A stretch of DNA of 32,542 nucleotides, from assembly GCA_050331095.1 (NCBI GenBank), contig JBHJHE010000054.1, positions 1 to 32,542 on the forward strand, given 5' to 3'. The position numbers and the translations under genes are program-made. The notes below the pieces were generated by a model. That model saw nothing but the letters and a program-made list of their open reading frames with translations. It was not told where the DNA came from and made no database searches. Position 1 is the first letter of the stretch, and each line of letters begins with the position of its first letter. Source of the stretch: MED-G105 sp050331095 (GTDB taxonomy: Bacteria > Pseudomonadota > Alphaproteobacteria > Caulobacterales > Parvularculaceae). This document shows positions 14,675 to 23,972 of this stretch, one piece after another.

Positions 14675-16420
14675 TTACGCGGCGAACGCCAGGAGGAGCG
14701 CGATCGCCAGCACCGCCGCGACGCTGAGCGCCATGAAGCCGGTGGGCCAGGCGCGGGCCATGTTCCCCTCCGGCCCGTGGAGGGCGTAGATGCGCGTCAT
14801 CGCCGCGGAGACGCGCGTCGTCGTCAGCTCCCAGACGACGTTCCAGACCGCCGACGTCGCCGCCGAGGCCCAGCCGAGGGTCGCCCGGCCCGGCACGCGA
14901 TAGAGCCAGTCCGTATCGAGATTGGTGGACGGGACCTCGGCCGGATAGAGCTTGTAGACCTTCAGGGTCAGGAACGCGATCGTCGCCCAGATGAGGAGCT
15001 GAAGCTGCTCGACGACGTGGTAGAGACTGTAGGGGTGGTAGTCGGCGAGCTTCTCCGGCTCGGGCATGAGGTCGTAGAGCGGCTGCGGGAAGAAGCCGAT
15101 CGCCAGACAGAGGAACGCCGAAACGCCCATGGCGATGAGCATGTGGGGCGGCGCCTCCTCGGGCCGCTTGCCGCTGTCGTGGGCGAAGAACGTGAAGAAC
15201 GGGATCTTGATTCCGGCGTGCTCCAGGACGCCGGCGGAGGCGAAAAGCAGGATCAGCCAGATCCACAACAGATGCCCCTCGCCCGCCGCGGCGATGATGA
15301 GGCCCTTGGTGACGAACCCCGCCGTGCCTGGAAAGGCCGAGATCGAAAACGCGCCCACGAGGCAGAGCGCCATCGTCAACGGCATGGTGCGGTAGAGCCC
15401 GCCGAGCTCCGTCGCCTTGGAGGTTCCCGTGCGGTAGACCGCGGCGCCAAGGGCCATGAAGAGCAGGCTCTCGAAGATGATGTTGCCGAAGGCGTAGCCC
15501 GCCGCGCCGTTGATCGAGCCAAGGCCGATGGCGCAGACCATGAACCCAACCTGGTTGTTGATCGAGTAACAGAGCACCTTGCGCAGGTCGTTTTCGATCA
15601 GCGCGAAGAAGATCGGGAAGATGGTCATGACGGCGCCGATGTAGATCAGCGCCTCCTCGCCCGGGAACGCCCGCGCGAGCGAGGCGACGGCGAGCTTCGT
15701 CGTGAAGACGGAGAGCACGATCGTGCCGGAGATCGACGCCTTCGGATAGGCGTCCTGCACCCAGTTGTGGAGCAGCGGGAACGCCGCCTTGACGCCCATG
15801 GCGAGGAACAGGACGAGCCCTGAGAGCTTCAACGCCCCCGCCTCGTCGCTCAGCCCCACCTCGCCGAACGCGAAGGAGCCCGTCTCGCGGTAGACGAGGA
15901 CGACGCCGGCGAGAAGCGCCGTGCCCGACAGAACCTGGATGACGAGATATCTGAGGCCTGAAAGATAGGTGACGCGCGCGCCCGGCGCCCAGACGAGAAA
16001 GACGCTCGTGATCGCCGCGATCTCCCACCAGACGAAGAGCGTGACGAGGTCGCCGGCGAGGACGCCGCCCATGGCCGCCGCCGGATAGGCGAGGCTTGCA
16101 AAGCATTGCGCGCGGTCGCGCTCGTGCCAGGCGTAGACGACGTTGAGCGCCGTCGCGATATGGAAGACGACCGCGAACATGCGCGACATCTGATCGACGC
16201 GGAGCATCGTCGCCGGCGCGCCGAAGAGCGAGAGCTCCCCATACGTCCCAAGCCCCAGGGCGCTTAGCTGGAACGCGCTCGCGAGCGTCGCGAACAGCAT
16301 GAACGGCCGGCGGAACGCGCCGTATTCGTTGGGGAGCGCCGCGGCGACGAGGCCCGCGAGCGTCAGCCAGCTCGCCGGGTTGACCGCGATCGCCGCGAAG
16401 AGGCTACTCGCGCTCGTCAT
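14675..16420 (-). CDS. Mrp-type antiporter subunit D-like 3 (long form)
   Basis: This is a 581-aa multi-helix membrane protein of the proton-conducting transporter family (NuoL/M/N, MrpA/D). The conserved glutamate of TM5 is Glu133 (LFVWWEIAAIT). The lysines of the proton path are Lys211 (MGVKAAFPLLHNWV) and Lys242 (TTKLAVASL). It is about 70-80 residues longer than the other two D-like subunits. The extra part is C-terminal (about 430-581): PEPEKLADYHPYSLYHVVEQ, at least one further helix, then a polar segment and a final membrane anchor. It may take the place of the absent MrpA. Its start overlaps the upstream 92-aa gene by 17 nt, indicating coupled translation. Confidence 0.92.
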   Translation of the reverse strand: MTSASSLFAAIAVNPASWLTLAGLVAAALPNEYGAFRRPFMLFATLASAFQLSALGLGTYGELSLFGAPATMLRVDQMSRMFAVVFHIATALNVVYAWHERDRAQCFASLAYPAAAMGGVLAGDLVTLFVWWEIAAITSVFLVWAPGARVTYLSGLRYLVIQVLSGTALLAGVVLVYRETGSFAFGEVGLSDEAGALKLSGLVLFLAMGVKAAFPLLHNWVQDAYPKASISGTIVLSVFTTKLAVASLARAFPGEEALIYIGAVMTIFPIFFALIENDLRKVLCYSINNQVGFMVCAIGLGSINGAAGYAFGNIIFESLLFMALGAAVYRTGTSKATELGGLYRTMPLTMALCLVGAFSISAFPGTAGFVTKGLIIAAAGEGHLLWIWLILLFASAGVLEHAGIKIPFFTFFAHDSGKRPEEAPPHMLIAMGVSAFLCLAIGFFPQPLYDLMPEPEKLADYHPYSLYHVVEQLQLLIWATIAFLTLKVYKLYPAEVPSTNLDTDWLYRVPGRATLGWASAATSAVWNVVWELTTTRVSAAMTRIYALHGPEGNMARAWPTGFMALSVAAVLAIALLLAFAA

Positions 16421-16682
16421 AATAGCCCTTCTTACGGCCGACGAGCTTGCGCAGGTGCTGACCGACGATGACGATGAACATGAACGCGCCGAAACCCCAG
16501 GCGGCGAAGAAGATCGGCACGGTCTCGGCGGCGAAGTGCGGGTGGGCTTTCTGCGCCCCGGGCGCGAAGCCGAGGAGCGCGGCGATTCCCCCGGCGATCA
16601 GAAGGCCGATGCGGAACGCGCGCTGAAAGCCCGGCTTGTCGGCCCAGCCCTTGTCGTCTTCCTTGTGCGGAACCTCTGGCAT
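16404..16682 (-). CDS. Small two-TM membrane protein in the Mrp-like operon
   Basis: This is a 92-aa protein with two predicted helices (about 24-41, FRIGLLIAGGIAALLGFA, and about 55-75, TVPIFFAAWGFGAFMFIVIV). It has a charged N-terminus (MPEVPHKEDDKGWADKP) and a basic, tyrosine-containing tail (RKLVGRKKGYYDERE). The ATG at 16682 directly abuts the stop of the preceding D-like subunit. Its own end overlaps the next D-like gene by 17 nt, so it is certainly translated as part of the operon. It is not one of the classical MrpA-G subunits. An accessory subunit bridging the second and third D-like proteins is a reasonable inference. Confidence 0.85.
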   Translation of the reverse strand: MPEVPHKEDDKGWADKPGFQRAFRIGLLIAGGIAALLGFAPGAQKAHPHFAAETVPIFFAAWGFGAFMFIVIVGQHLRKLVGRKKGYYDERE

Positions 16683-18205
<1,523 letters not shown>

Positions 18206-18209
<4 letters not shown>

Positions 18210-19708
18210 CCGGCGCCTCCGACGGCCATCAGCGCCTCGGCGGCGCGCCCGGCGTAGCCGGCCGTCAACTCGGTGCGCACGCCGAAATAGAGGTTCGCCG
18301 CGACGAGGATCCACATGGGGGCGAGCATGGCGACCGGGGCCTCGCGCGCCTCGCCCGCGAACGGGCCCTCCTCCGGCGGCGGGCGCAGCACCATGAGCTC
18401 GACGACACGGCCCACATAGGCGAGGGCGAGGAGCGAGGAGCCGACGATCAGGAACGCCGCCCAGGCGCGCCCGGCGTCGAAGGCCGCCGTCAGCAACTGC
18501 CATTTCGAGATGAAACCGACCGTGAGCGGCACGCCGATCAGCGACAGGCCGGCGATAATGAAGGCGCCGGCGGTGAACGGCATGCGCCGCGCAAGCCCGT
18601 GGAACGCCGCGCAATTGTGCGAGGACAGACGATAGACGACGCAGGCGACGCTCATGAAAAGGGCCCCCTTCATGAGGCCGTGGTTGAAGAGGTGGACGAG
18701 GCTCGCCTGCAGGCCCGCCTCCGTGCCGAAGGAGATCCCGAGCAGCATGTAGCCGATCTGTCCCGCCGAGGAGTAGGCGAGCATGCGTTTGACGTCGGAC
18801 TGGAAGACCGCGACGAGGGACGCGAAGAACATGCCCGCAATGGCGAGCGGCGCGAGGATGAAGTTGAACGCCGCGCTGATGAAGTCGAAATCGACGCCGA
18901 CCACTGAATACGTGAAGCGAATGAGGACGTAGACCGCGACCTTGGTCGACGTCGCCGCGACGAACGCCGACACCGCCGACGGCGCGTAGGCGTAGGCGTT
19001 CGGCATCCACAGATGCAAGGGAAACATCGCGGCTTTGAGCCCCATGCCGACGAGCACGAAGACGTAGCCCGCCTGGACCATGCGGTTGTCTTCGCCCTGA
19101 AGAAGCGTCTTCAGGTCCGCCATGTTGAGCGTGCCCGTCGCCTGGTAGAGAAGCCCGAGGCCGATGACGAAGAACGTCGCGCCGATCGTCCCCATGACGA
19201 GATAGTTGAACGCCGCCGTCAGCGCCCGTCGGTCCCGCCGCGCGCCTAGGGCGACGAGGGCGTAGGTCGAAAGCGAGGAGACCTCGAGGAAGACGAAGAC
19301 GTTGAACGCGTCGCCCGTGATTGCGACGCCGATGAGGCCCAGCATGCAGATCAGAAATGCGCCGTAGAAAAGGTTCGTCTGTCGGCGGTCGATTTCGCTC
19401 GCTACGCTTTCGTAGGAGAAGGCGGCGACGAGCGCGCCGATCGCCGCGACGAGGTTGATGACGAGGGCGTTCGCGAGGTCGATGCGGTATTCGATGCCGA
19501 GCGGCGCCGGCCAATCGCCGATGGCGTAGGAGACGGGCCCGTTCGCCGCGACCTCGGCGAGGAGCGCGGCGCAGGCGATGAACGTCAGTGAGCTGACGAT
19601 AACGGCCCAGACGTGCGCCGCCCGGCCGGCGGGCATCAGAAGCGTCGGCGGCGCCGCGATCAGCGGAATGACGATCGGCAGGACGGGGAGCTGGCTTGCG
19701 AGGCTCAT
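18206..19708 (-). CDS. mrpD: Monovalent cation/H+ antiporter subunit D
   Basis: This is a 500-aa, roughly 14-helix membrane protein. Glu142 (FVFLEVSSLSTYALVA), Lys225 (GMGLKAAMFPLHLWMPNAYA) and Lys256 (TSTKVAVYVLIRF) occupy the positions of the essential Glu and Lys residues of MrpD. SDVKRMLAYSSAGQIGYM is the broken-helix signature of the family. It follows mrpC with a 4-nt ATGA overlap (19705-19708), the usual mrpC-mrpD coupling. As a core subunit of the Mrp complex it would conduct protons in exchange for Na+ (or K+). Confidence 0.95.
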
Positions 19709-20517
19709 GACGCGGCCTTCCGCCCGGCTTCGCCGCCGGCGCCGTCATTGTCGGCCCTGGCGGCGATCGCTTCCTTCTCGCCGGGGTCGGCGACGTCGCG
19801 GCCGAACTCGGCGATGTTGTCGGCGGCCTCAAGCTCGTCCTCTTCGATCGTGCCGTAGGCCTCGCGGATGCGCACCGCGAGGGCGAGGGCGACCGAGGTC
19901 GTGGCGATGCCCACGACGATCGCCGTCAGCATGAGGACGTGCGGCAAAGGGTTCGAATAGACGACCGCGCTGACGGGGTCTCCGGCGCTCGCCGCGCCAG
20001 CCGCCGCGCCCTCGGCGCCGGCGACCGCGAAGGTTTCCTGCGCCTCCAGGAGGTGGTCGTTCGGCGCGCCGTGGGCCGGCGTCTCGTGAGGACGGGTCTC
20101 GGGCGCGGGGCCGCGGACCGCGTCGCCCGTCAGCGCCGCGAGGTCGTTCGTCGCGCCGTTTGCGTCATGTTGCGCGGCGGCGTCATGCTGCGAGCCGGCG
20201 TGCGCGGGCCCGCCCCCGTGATCGCCTCCGTGATCGCCCCCATGATCGCCGCTCTGATCCCCGCCGTGTCCGCCGCCATGCCCAGCTCCATGGTCCGTGC
20301 GCGCCTCCATGTCGCCGGGCGCGTAGATCGGCGCGGTGCCGCCCGCGACCTTTCCGATGGTGACGTAATAGATGAAGACCGAGGTCTGAAAGATGTTCAG
20401 CCCTACGACCTTTTTGATGAGATTGCCGCGCGCGATGACGGTGTAAAGGCCCGTCATCATCAAGACGATGACGATCCAGTAGTTGTACCGTTCGAGCGCG
20501 AATTGAACGTAGTCCAT
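19705..20517 (-). CDS. mrpC: Antiporter subunit C with large His-rich insertion
   Basis: This is a 270-aa protein, more than twice the usual MrpC/NuoK length (about 110-120 aa). Residues 1-66 hold two helices (YWIVIVLMMTGLYTVIA; VGLNIFQTSVFIYYVTIG). Residues about 186-222 hold the third, with the family motif NPLPHVLMLTAIVVGIATTS. Between them lies an extra block (about 70-182). It starts with repeats of GDHG/GHGG type and contains 12 histidines in residues 76-155, together with many Asp and Gly, followed by an Ala-rich stretch. The C-terminal tail (about 223-270) is acidic and also longer than usual. By the known topology of NuoK/MrpC the insert should face the periplasm. Metal binding or local proton buffering is inference. 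Confidence 0.92.
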   Translation of the reverse strand: MDYVQFALERYNYWIVIVLMMTGLYTVIARGNLIKKVVGLNIFQTSVFIYYVTIGKVAGGTAPIYAPGDMEARTDHGAGHGGGHGGDQSGDHGGDHGGDHGGGPAHAGSQHDAAAQHDANGATNDLAALTGDAVRGPAPETRPHETPAHGAPNDHLLEAQETFAVAGAEGAAAGAASAGDPVSAVVYSNPLPHVLMLTAIVVGIATTSVALALAVRIREAYGTIEEDELEAADNIAEFGRDVADPGEKEAIAARADNDGAGGEAGRKAAS

Positions 20518-20576
20518 GGGCCCCCAGCGCGTCCCGTAGCAAGCGATCGCCGCGCCGCCTTTCTAGACGGCGGCGC

Positions 20577-21026
20577 TCACCAATCGTCGTCGGTGATGAT
20601 GTCGGGCTCGCGCCCGGCGAAGAGATAGAAGATCGTCAGCATCGTCGAGGCGACCGCGAGCCCGACGCCGAGCTCCACGACGATGATGCCGTAATGCTGG
20701 CCGGCGTGGTGCGTTGAGTTCGGCGCGAGCGCGTCGTAGCCGAGAAGATTGCCGCCGAGGAGCATCGTTACGACGCCCGTGCCCGCATAGAGAAGGACGC
20801 CGCTCGCCATCATCGCCGAAAGCGCGCTTTGCGGCAGCGCCTTTTTGGTCGCGGCGAGCCCGAAGACGAGCGCGTGCAGAATGAAGGCGACGGCGAAGAT
20901 GACGCCGGCCTGGAAACCGCCGCCGGGCCCGTAATCGCCGTGGAACTGTACGTAGAGCGCGAAGAGAACGATGAACGGGAACATGACTTTCATCATTACC
21001 CGGAGGATCAGGTGCTCGTAGCTCAT
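20577..21026 (-). CDS. mrpB: Monovalent cation/H+ antiporter subunit B
   Basis: This is a 149-aa membrane protein with four predicted helices. FALYVQFHGDYGPGGGFQAG is the hallmark of MrpB (domain MnhB). GIIVVELGVGLAVASTMLTI follows near the C-terminus. Its ATG overlaps the TGA of the upstream MbhE-like gene by 4 nt (21023-21026). A 59-nt gap separates it from mrpC, the largest gap inside the operon, so a local ribosome site is expected there. Confidence 0.95.
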   Translation of the reverse strand: MSYEHLILRVMMKVMFPFIVLFALYVQFHGDYGPGGGFQAGVIFAVAFILHALVFGLAATKKALPQSALSAMMASGVLLYAGTGVVTMLLGGNLLGYDALAPNSTHHAGQHYGIIVVELGVGLAVASTMLTIFYLFAGREPDIITDDDW

Positions 21027-21688
21027 GGGGCCCCCGCGCTTTCGGCGGGCTCGCCGTCGGGATCCTTGTCGGCGACGCGCTTGCCGCCGCGCGAGCTCCC
21101 GGGCCCCAGGAGCAGAAGAACGGCGAGCCCGGCGGTGAAGATCACCATCGTCTCGCCGAGGGTGTCGAAGCCGCGATAGCTCGCCAGCACCGCTGTGACG
21201 ATGTTCGGCACCGCGACCTCGTTCGGCGTGCGTTCGACGTATTGCGTCCCCACCGAGGCCGGCGCGTTCGCCGGCGCGTCGGGGTCGCCGAACGCCGGCA
21301 TGTCGAGCGTCGCATAGACGAGCGCCGCCCCGGCGACGAGGACGACGGCGAGCGCGACGGGCGCGCGGCCCGGCGTCAGCGGCCTCTCCCGCCGCGCCGT
21401 GAGGAGCATCGCCGACAGGAGCAGCACGGTGGAGATCCCGCCGCCCACGGCCGCCTCGGTGAAGGCGACGTCGACGGCGTCAAGCGAGACGAAGAACGAG
21501 GCTGACAGAAGGCTGTAGACGCCGGAGAGCATGACGACCGCGAAGAGGTGCCGCGAGCGGAGCATGGCGAGGGCGACGGCGAAAAGCAGGGTCAGGAGCG
21601 ACAGGTCGAGCGCCACCGTCGCGGCGATGGCGGCCTCGTCGACGATCGGCGACGTCGGCGCGGCGACGTTGGAGGCGGGCCCGGCCAC
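21023..21688 (-). CDS. MrpA C-terminus / MbhD-MbhE-like subunit
   Basis: This is a 221-aa membrane protein corresponding to the C-terminal part of MrpA, encoded as a separate gene. Residues about 20-105 contain the DUF4040 (MbhD) pattern VDVAFTEAAVGGGISTVLLL. Residues about 110-205 resemble MbhE (NIVTAVLASYRGFDTLGET, then an anchoring helix). In Mrp and membrane-bound hydrogenases this part contributes to the Na+ path. The gene sits between mrpG and mrpB, 1 nt from the mrpG start side and overlapping mrpB by 4 nt. No N-terminal MrpA half is encoded next to it. Confidence 0.9.
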   Translation of the reverse strand: MAGPASNVAAPTSPIVDEAAIAATVALDLSLLTLLFAVALAMLRSRHLFAVVMLSGVYSLLSASFFVSLDAVDVAFTEAAVGGGISTVLLLSAMLLTARRERPLTPGRAPVALAVVLVAGAALVYATLDMPAFGDPDAPANAPASVGTQYVERTPNEVAVPNIVTAVLASYRGFDTLGETMVIFTAGLAVLLLLGPGSSRGGKRVADKDPDGEPAESAGAP

Positions 21689-21689
21689 G

Positions 21690-22016
21690 TTAGTCCTCCG
21701 CCCGTTTGAGTTCCGGCCCGAGGAGCGGCTTGACGCCGACGCACCACGCGGCGTGGGCGATCGCGTGGGTCGAGACAGGGCTCGTCATGAAAAGAAAGAA
21801 GCCGACGAAAACGAGTTTCGCGAAGACGAGCCAGTTCGGCGCCTGAAGCATCATCCCGATGAGGACGAGCTCGGCGCCCGCGGTGTCGGTGACGCCGGCG
21901 GCGTGGAGGCGCGTATAAAAGTCCGGGAACCGAACGAGGCCGACGGCGCCGACGACGATCGCCGTCGCGCCAAGGGCGAAGAAGACCCAGGAGAGAAGAT
22001 CGCGCGCCAGTTCCAC
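21690..22016 (-). CDS. mrpG: Monovalent cation/H+ antiporter subunit G
   Basis: This is a 108-aa, three-helix protein. VGLVRFPDFYTRLHAAGVTDTAGAE is condensed here from the family signature for MrpG/MnhG: RFPDFYTRLHAAG, then DTAGAELVLIGMML. FFLFMTSPVSTHAIAHAA is the typical third helix. It belongs to the E-F-G block that starts the operon and lies 17 nt after mrpF. Confidence 0.95.
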   Translation of the reverse strand: MELARDLLSWVFFALGATAIVVGAVGLVRFPDFYTRLHAAGVTDTAGAELVLIGMMLQAPNWLVFAKLVFVGFFLFMTSPVSTHAIAHAAWCVGVKPLLGPELKRAED

Positions 22017-22033
22017 GGTTCTCGCGCCTCCCC

Positions 22034-22378
22034 CTATCGTTCCGCCGGCGCGGCGGGCGCGGCGTCGCCGACCCGCGACGCCGGGACCGCCCGGTCGTCA
22101 GCCGCGTCGTCGACGTCCATCGAGGCGGCGAGCGAGCGGTAGCGGAAAAACTTCAGGATGGCGATCACCGCCGCGAAATTGATCAGCGCGTAGAGAAGCG
22201 CGATGTCCAGAAAATCCGGCCGGTTCGTCAGATAGCCCATCAATCCGATGAGGACGACCGTCTTGGTGCCAAAGGAGTTGCCGGCGAGCACGCGGTCATA
22301 GAGCGTCGGCCCGGCGAACGCGCGCACGAGCGCCAGCGCCATGGCGACGACGACCCCGATGGCGGCGACGACGAACAT
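22034..22378 (-). CDS. mrpF: Monovalent cation/H+ antiporter subunit F
   Basis: This is a 114-aa, three-helix protein of the MrpF/MnhF family. The signature AGPTLYDRVLAGNSFGTKTV is followed by DFLDIALLYALINFAAVIAI. The acidic C-terminal tail (about 90-114, DVDDAADDRAVPASRV) is somewhat longer than in short homologues. It starts 3 nt after the mrpE stop, so translation is probably coupled. Confidence 0.95.
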   Translation of the reverse strand: MFVVAAIGVVVAMALALVRAFAGPTLYDRVLAGNSFGTKTVVLIGLMGYLTNRPDFLDIALLYALINFAAVIAILKFFRYRSLAASMDVDDAADDRAVPASRVGDAAPAAPAER

Positions 22379-22381
22379 GGC

Positions 22382-22861
22382 CTAGCTCGCCTCGCCTTCG
22401 CTCGCCGCGACGCGCCGGCCCATGTCCGCCACCGCCGCGACGTCGGCGAGATCCTCCGTCAGCGCGTGAATCAGAAGCCGGCCGGGCGCGACGTCGACGG
22501 TGACCGTGCCCGGCGTCAGGGTGATCGAGTTCGCGAACGTCGCCAGGCCCGCCGCGGTCTTCGTCGGCGTTTTGACCTCGAACATCGCTGGCGACAGCTT
22601 CGGCTCGATCGCCAGGGCCTGGCGCGCGACGATGACGTTCGCCTTGCCGATCTCGCCGCCGAGCCACGCCCAGTAACCGATGATCGACGGGAACATCTGC
22701 GCCGGCACGCCCTCCGCGTCGGCGACGTCGGCGCGCTCGGAGAGATAGGCGGTGACGGCGACGCTCGCCGCGCCGAAGAACAGCAATAGCGGATTGTCGA
22801 AATAGCCCGACAGCAACAGCCAGAGGGCCGCGAGGCCGGCGCAGAGCGTCAGTGTACGCAT
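22382..22861 (-). CDS. mrpE: Monovalent cation/H+ antiporter subunit E
   Basis: This is a 159-aa protein and the first gene of the operon. Two N-terminal hydrophobic helices (LCAGLAALWLLLSGYF; LLLFFGAASVAVTAYL) are followed by a third hydrophobic region and a cytosolic domain with TFANSITLTPGTVTVDV, the most conserved MrpE motif. The C-terminus is hydrophilic. The 286-nt gap upstream (22862-23147) should contain the operon promoter. Confidence 0.94.
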   Translation of the reverse strand: MRTLTLCAGLAALWLLLSGYFDNPLLLFFGAASVAVTAYLSERADVADAEGVPAQMFPSIIGYWAWLGGEIGKANVIVARQALAIEPKLSPAMFEVKTPTKTAAGLATFANSITLTPGTVTVDVAPGRLLIHALTEDLADVAAVADMGRRVAASEGEAS

Positions 22862-23147
22862 TGGTCTCGACCGCCTCCCGTTCGCGGCGCGCCGCAGCGA
22901 CCGGCGGACGCGCTCGCTCGACGAACGCGGCCGGTCGCAATTTGATCGTTACGAGGAGGAACTCGCGGCGCGATCGACGCAGCGCAAAATGCGCAAGTCG
23001 GACCGGAAAATCAATCCGCCGGAGCGCCGGTCGTTCCGCCCCGATCGGGCGAGGATCGTCTCGGGCGCTCAAAACAAAGAATCCGCAGCGTCCGGCTGCG
23101 TCAACCAGAAACCGGGACGCGCCGGACCGCGGCCTCGCGCCGCGGGC
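22862..23147. promoter_or_regulatory. Upstream region of the Mrp-like operon
   Basis: This 286-nt gap has no convincing gene. It must contain the promoter for the leftward mrp operon. It also holds, at its right side, the terminator of the ParA/RHH operon (23071-23100) and a GC-rich hairpin immediately after that operon's last stop (23127-23145, CCGCGGC-CTCGC-GCCGCGG). No ion-responsive riboswitch or known operator could be recognised. Confidence 0.5.
23071..23100 (-). terminator. Intrinsic terminator of the ParA/RHH operon
   Basis: Read on the minus strand, CGCAGC-CGGAC-GCTGCG (23100 to 23084) forms a 6-bp stem with a 5-nt loop, followed by GATTCTTTGTTTT. It lies 48 nt after the stop of the RHH-like gene and is the clearest Rho-independent terminator in the window. 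Confidence 0.75.
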
Positions 23148-23885
23148 TCAACGGCCGCCGAACGCGTCGTCGAAGCGGTCGACGCCAAGGGCGTCGAAAT
23201 AGGCGGTGAGCGCCTTGGCGACGAGGCCCGCCTCGCCTTCCCGCAGAACCGCGGCGGCGAGTTTCAACCTGAGGACGTCGGCGGCGGGCAACCGCAGCGT
23301 GACCGGCAGGTCGAGCCCGCCGGACAGATCTACCGCCGGGGCGGCGGCCGGCGGCGCGACGGGGTTTTCGGCGGCGTTCGAGGCGGCTTTCGGGGCGGCG
23401 GCGTTCGGGGCGGCGGCGACGGGCGCGGCCCGAAACGATGGGACCGCGCCGCCCGACGTCTCGGGCTCGGCGGCGGCGGCGACGTCGGCTTTGGCGTTGA
23501 CGGCGGCCGGCGCGTCGTCCTCCGTTTGCGGGTCGCCGAAGAGCGCCGCGAGTTCGGCCTCGAAAGCGGCGACTTCCTCCGGCGTCGGATTGGCCGGATA
23601 GCCCGCCTCGTCGCTGCGCTCGTTGATGACGCCGAGCCCGGAGAGGCGCGAGCGGTTCTCCGCGACGACCTCTTCGGGCGCTTCGGCGCCCCCCTTCTTG
23701 TCGACGAGCGGCAGGGCCTCGCCCTTCTTGGCGAAGATCGCCATCGCCCGGGCGACCTCGCGGCGCGCCTCGCCGGCGTCTTCGCCGCCGCCGCGCAGGG
23801 CGCGCAGGCGGTCGCGGTCGGCGCTCGGGCGACGCGGGCCGCCGCGCGCGGCGTCTGGCCTATCGATGGCGTCGGGCGCGCCCAT
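23148..23885 (-). CDS. Disordered protein with C-terminal RHH-like domain, ParA partner candidate
   Basis: This is a 245-aa protein with three visible parts. The N-terminus (1-50) is rich in Arg and charged residues (GPRRPSADRDRLRALRGG). An acidic/Ala-Pro-rich linker spans about 115-188. The C-terminal segment (about 192-235, LPVTLRLPAADVLRLKLAAA, then AGLVAKALTAYFDALGV) looks like a ribbon-helix-helix DNA-binding motif. It follows the ParA gene by 87 nt on the same strand. Partners that stimulate ParA ATPases typically carry an Arg/Lys-rich N-terminal peptide, so a ParA-activating cargo or centromere-binding role is inference from context and layout. The start at ATG 23885 has only a weak ribosome site. 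Confidence 0.7.
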   Translation of the reverse strand: MGAPDAIDRPDAARGGPRRPSADRDRLRALRGGGEDAGEARREVARAMAIFAKKGEALPLVDKKGGAEAPEEVVAENRSRLSGLGVINERSDEAGYPANPTPEEVAAFEAELAALFGDPQTEDDAPAAVNAKADVAAAAEPETSGGAVPSFRAAPVAAAPNAAAPKAASNAAENPVAPPAAAPAVDLSGGLDLPVTLRLPAADVLRLKLAAAVLREGEAGLVAKALTAYFDALGVDRFDDAFGGR

Positions 23886-23972
23886 GCGAACGGATCCTCA
23901 AGGTCGACGGCGCCGAGACGGCGCCGATGGCGAAATCGCGGAAACGGCGAGCGGGCAAGCCCCGGGCGCGGC

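Noticed and set aside
18210..19832. Fusion of the second D-like antiporter subunit with upstream sequence (frame open to 19832)
   Set aside because: The upstream part is a shadow of mrpD in another frame; the ATGA overlap at 18206-18209 gives the natural start.
20190..20300. CRISPR or other DNA repeat array suggested by repeated TGATCGCC units
   Set aside because: The units are 12-nt codon-level repeats encoding GDHG in MrpC; they are too short and lack spacers.
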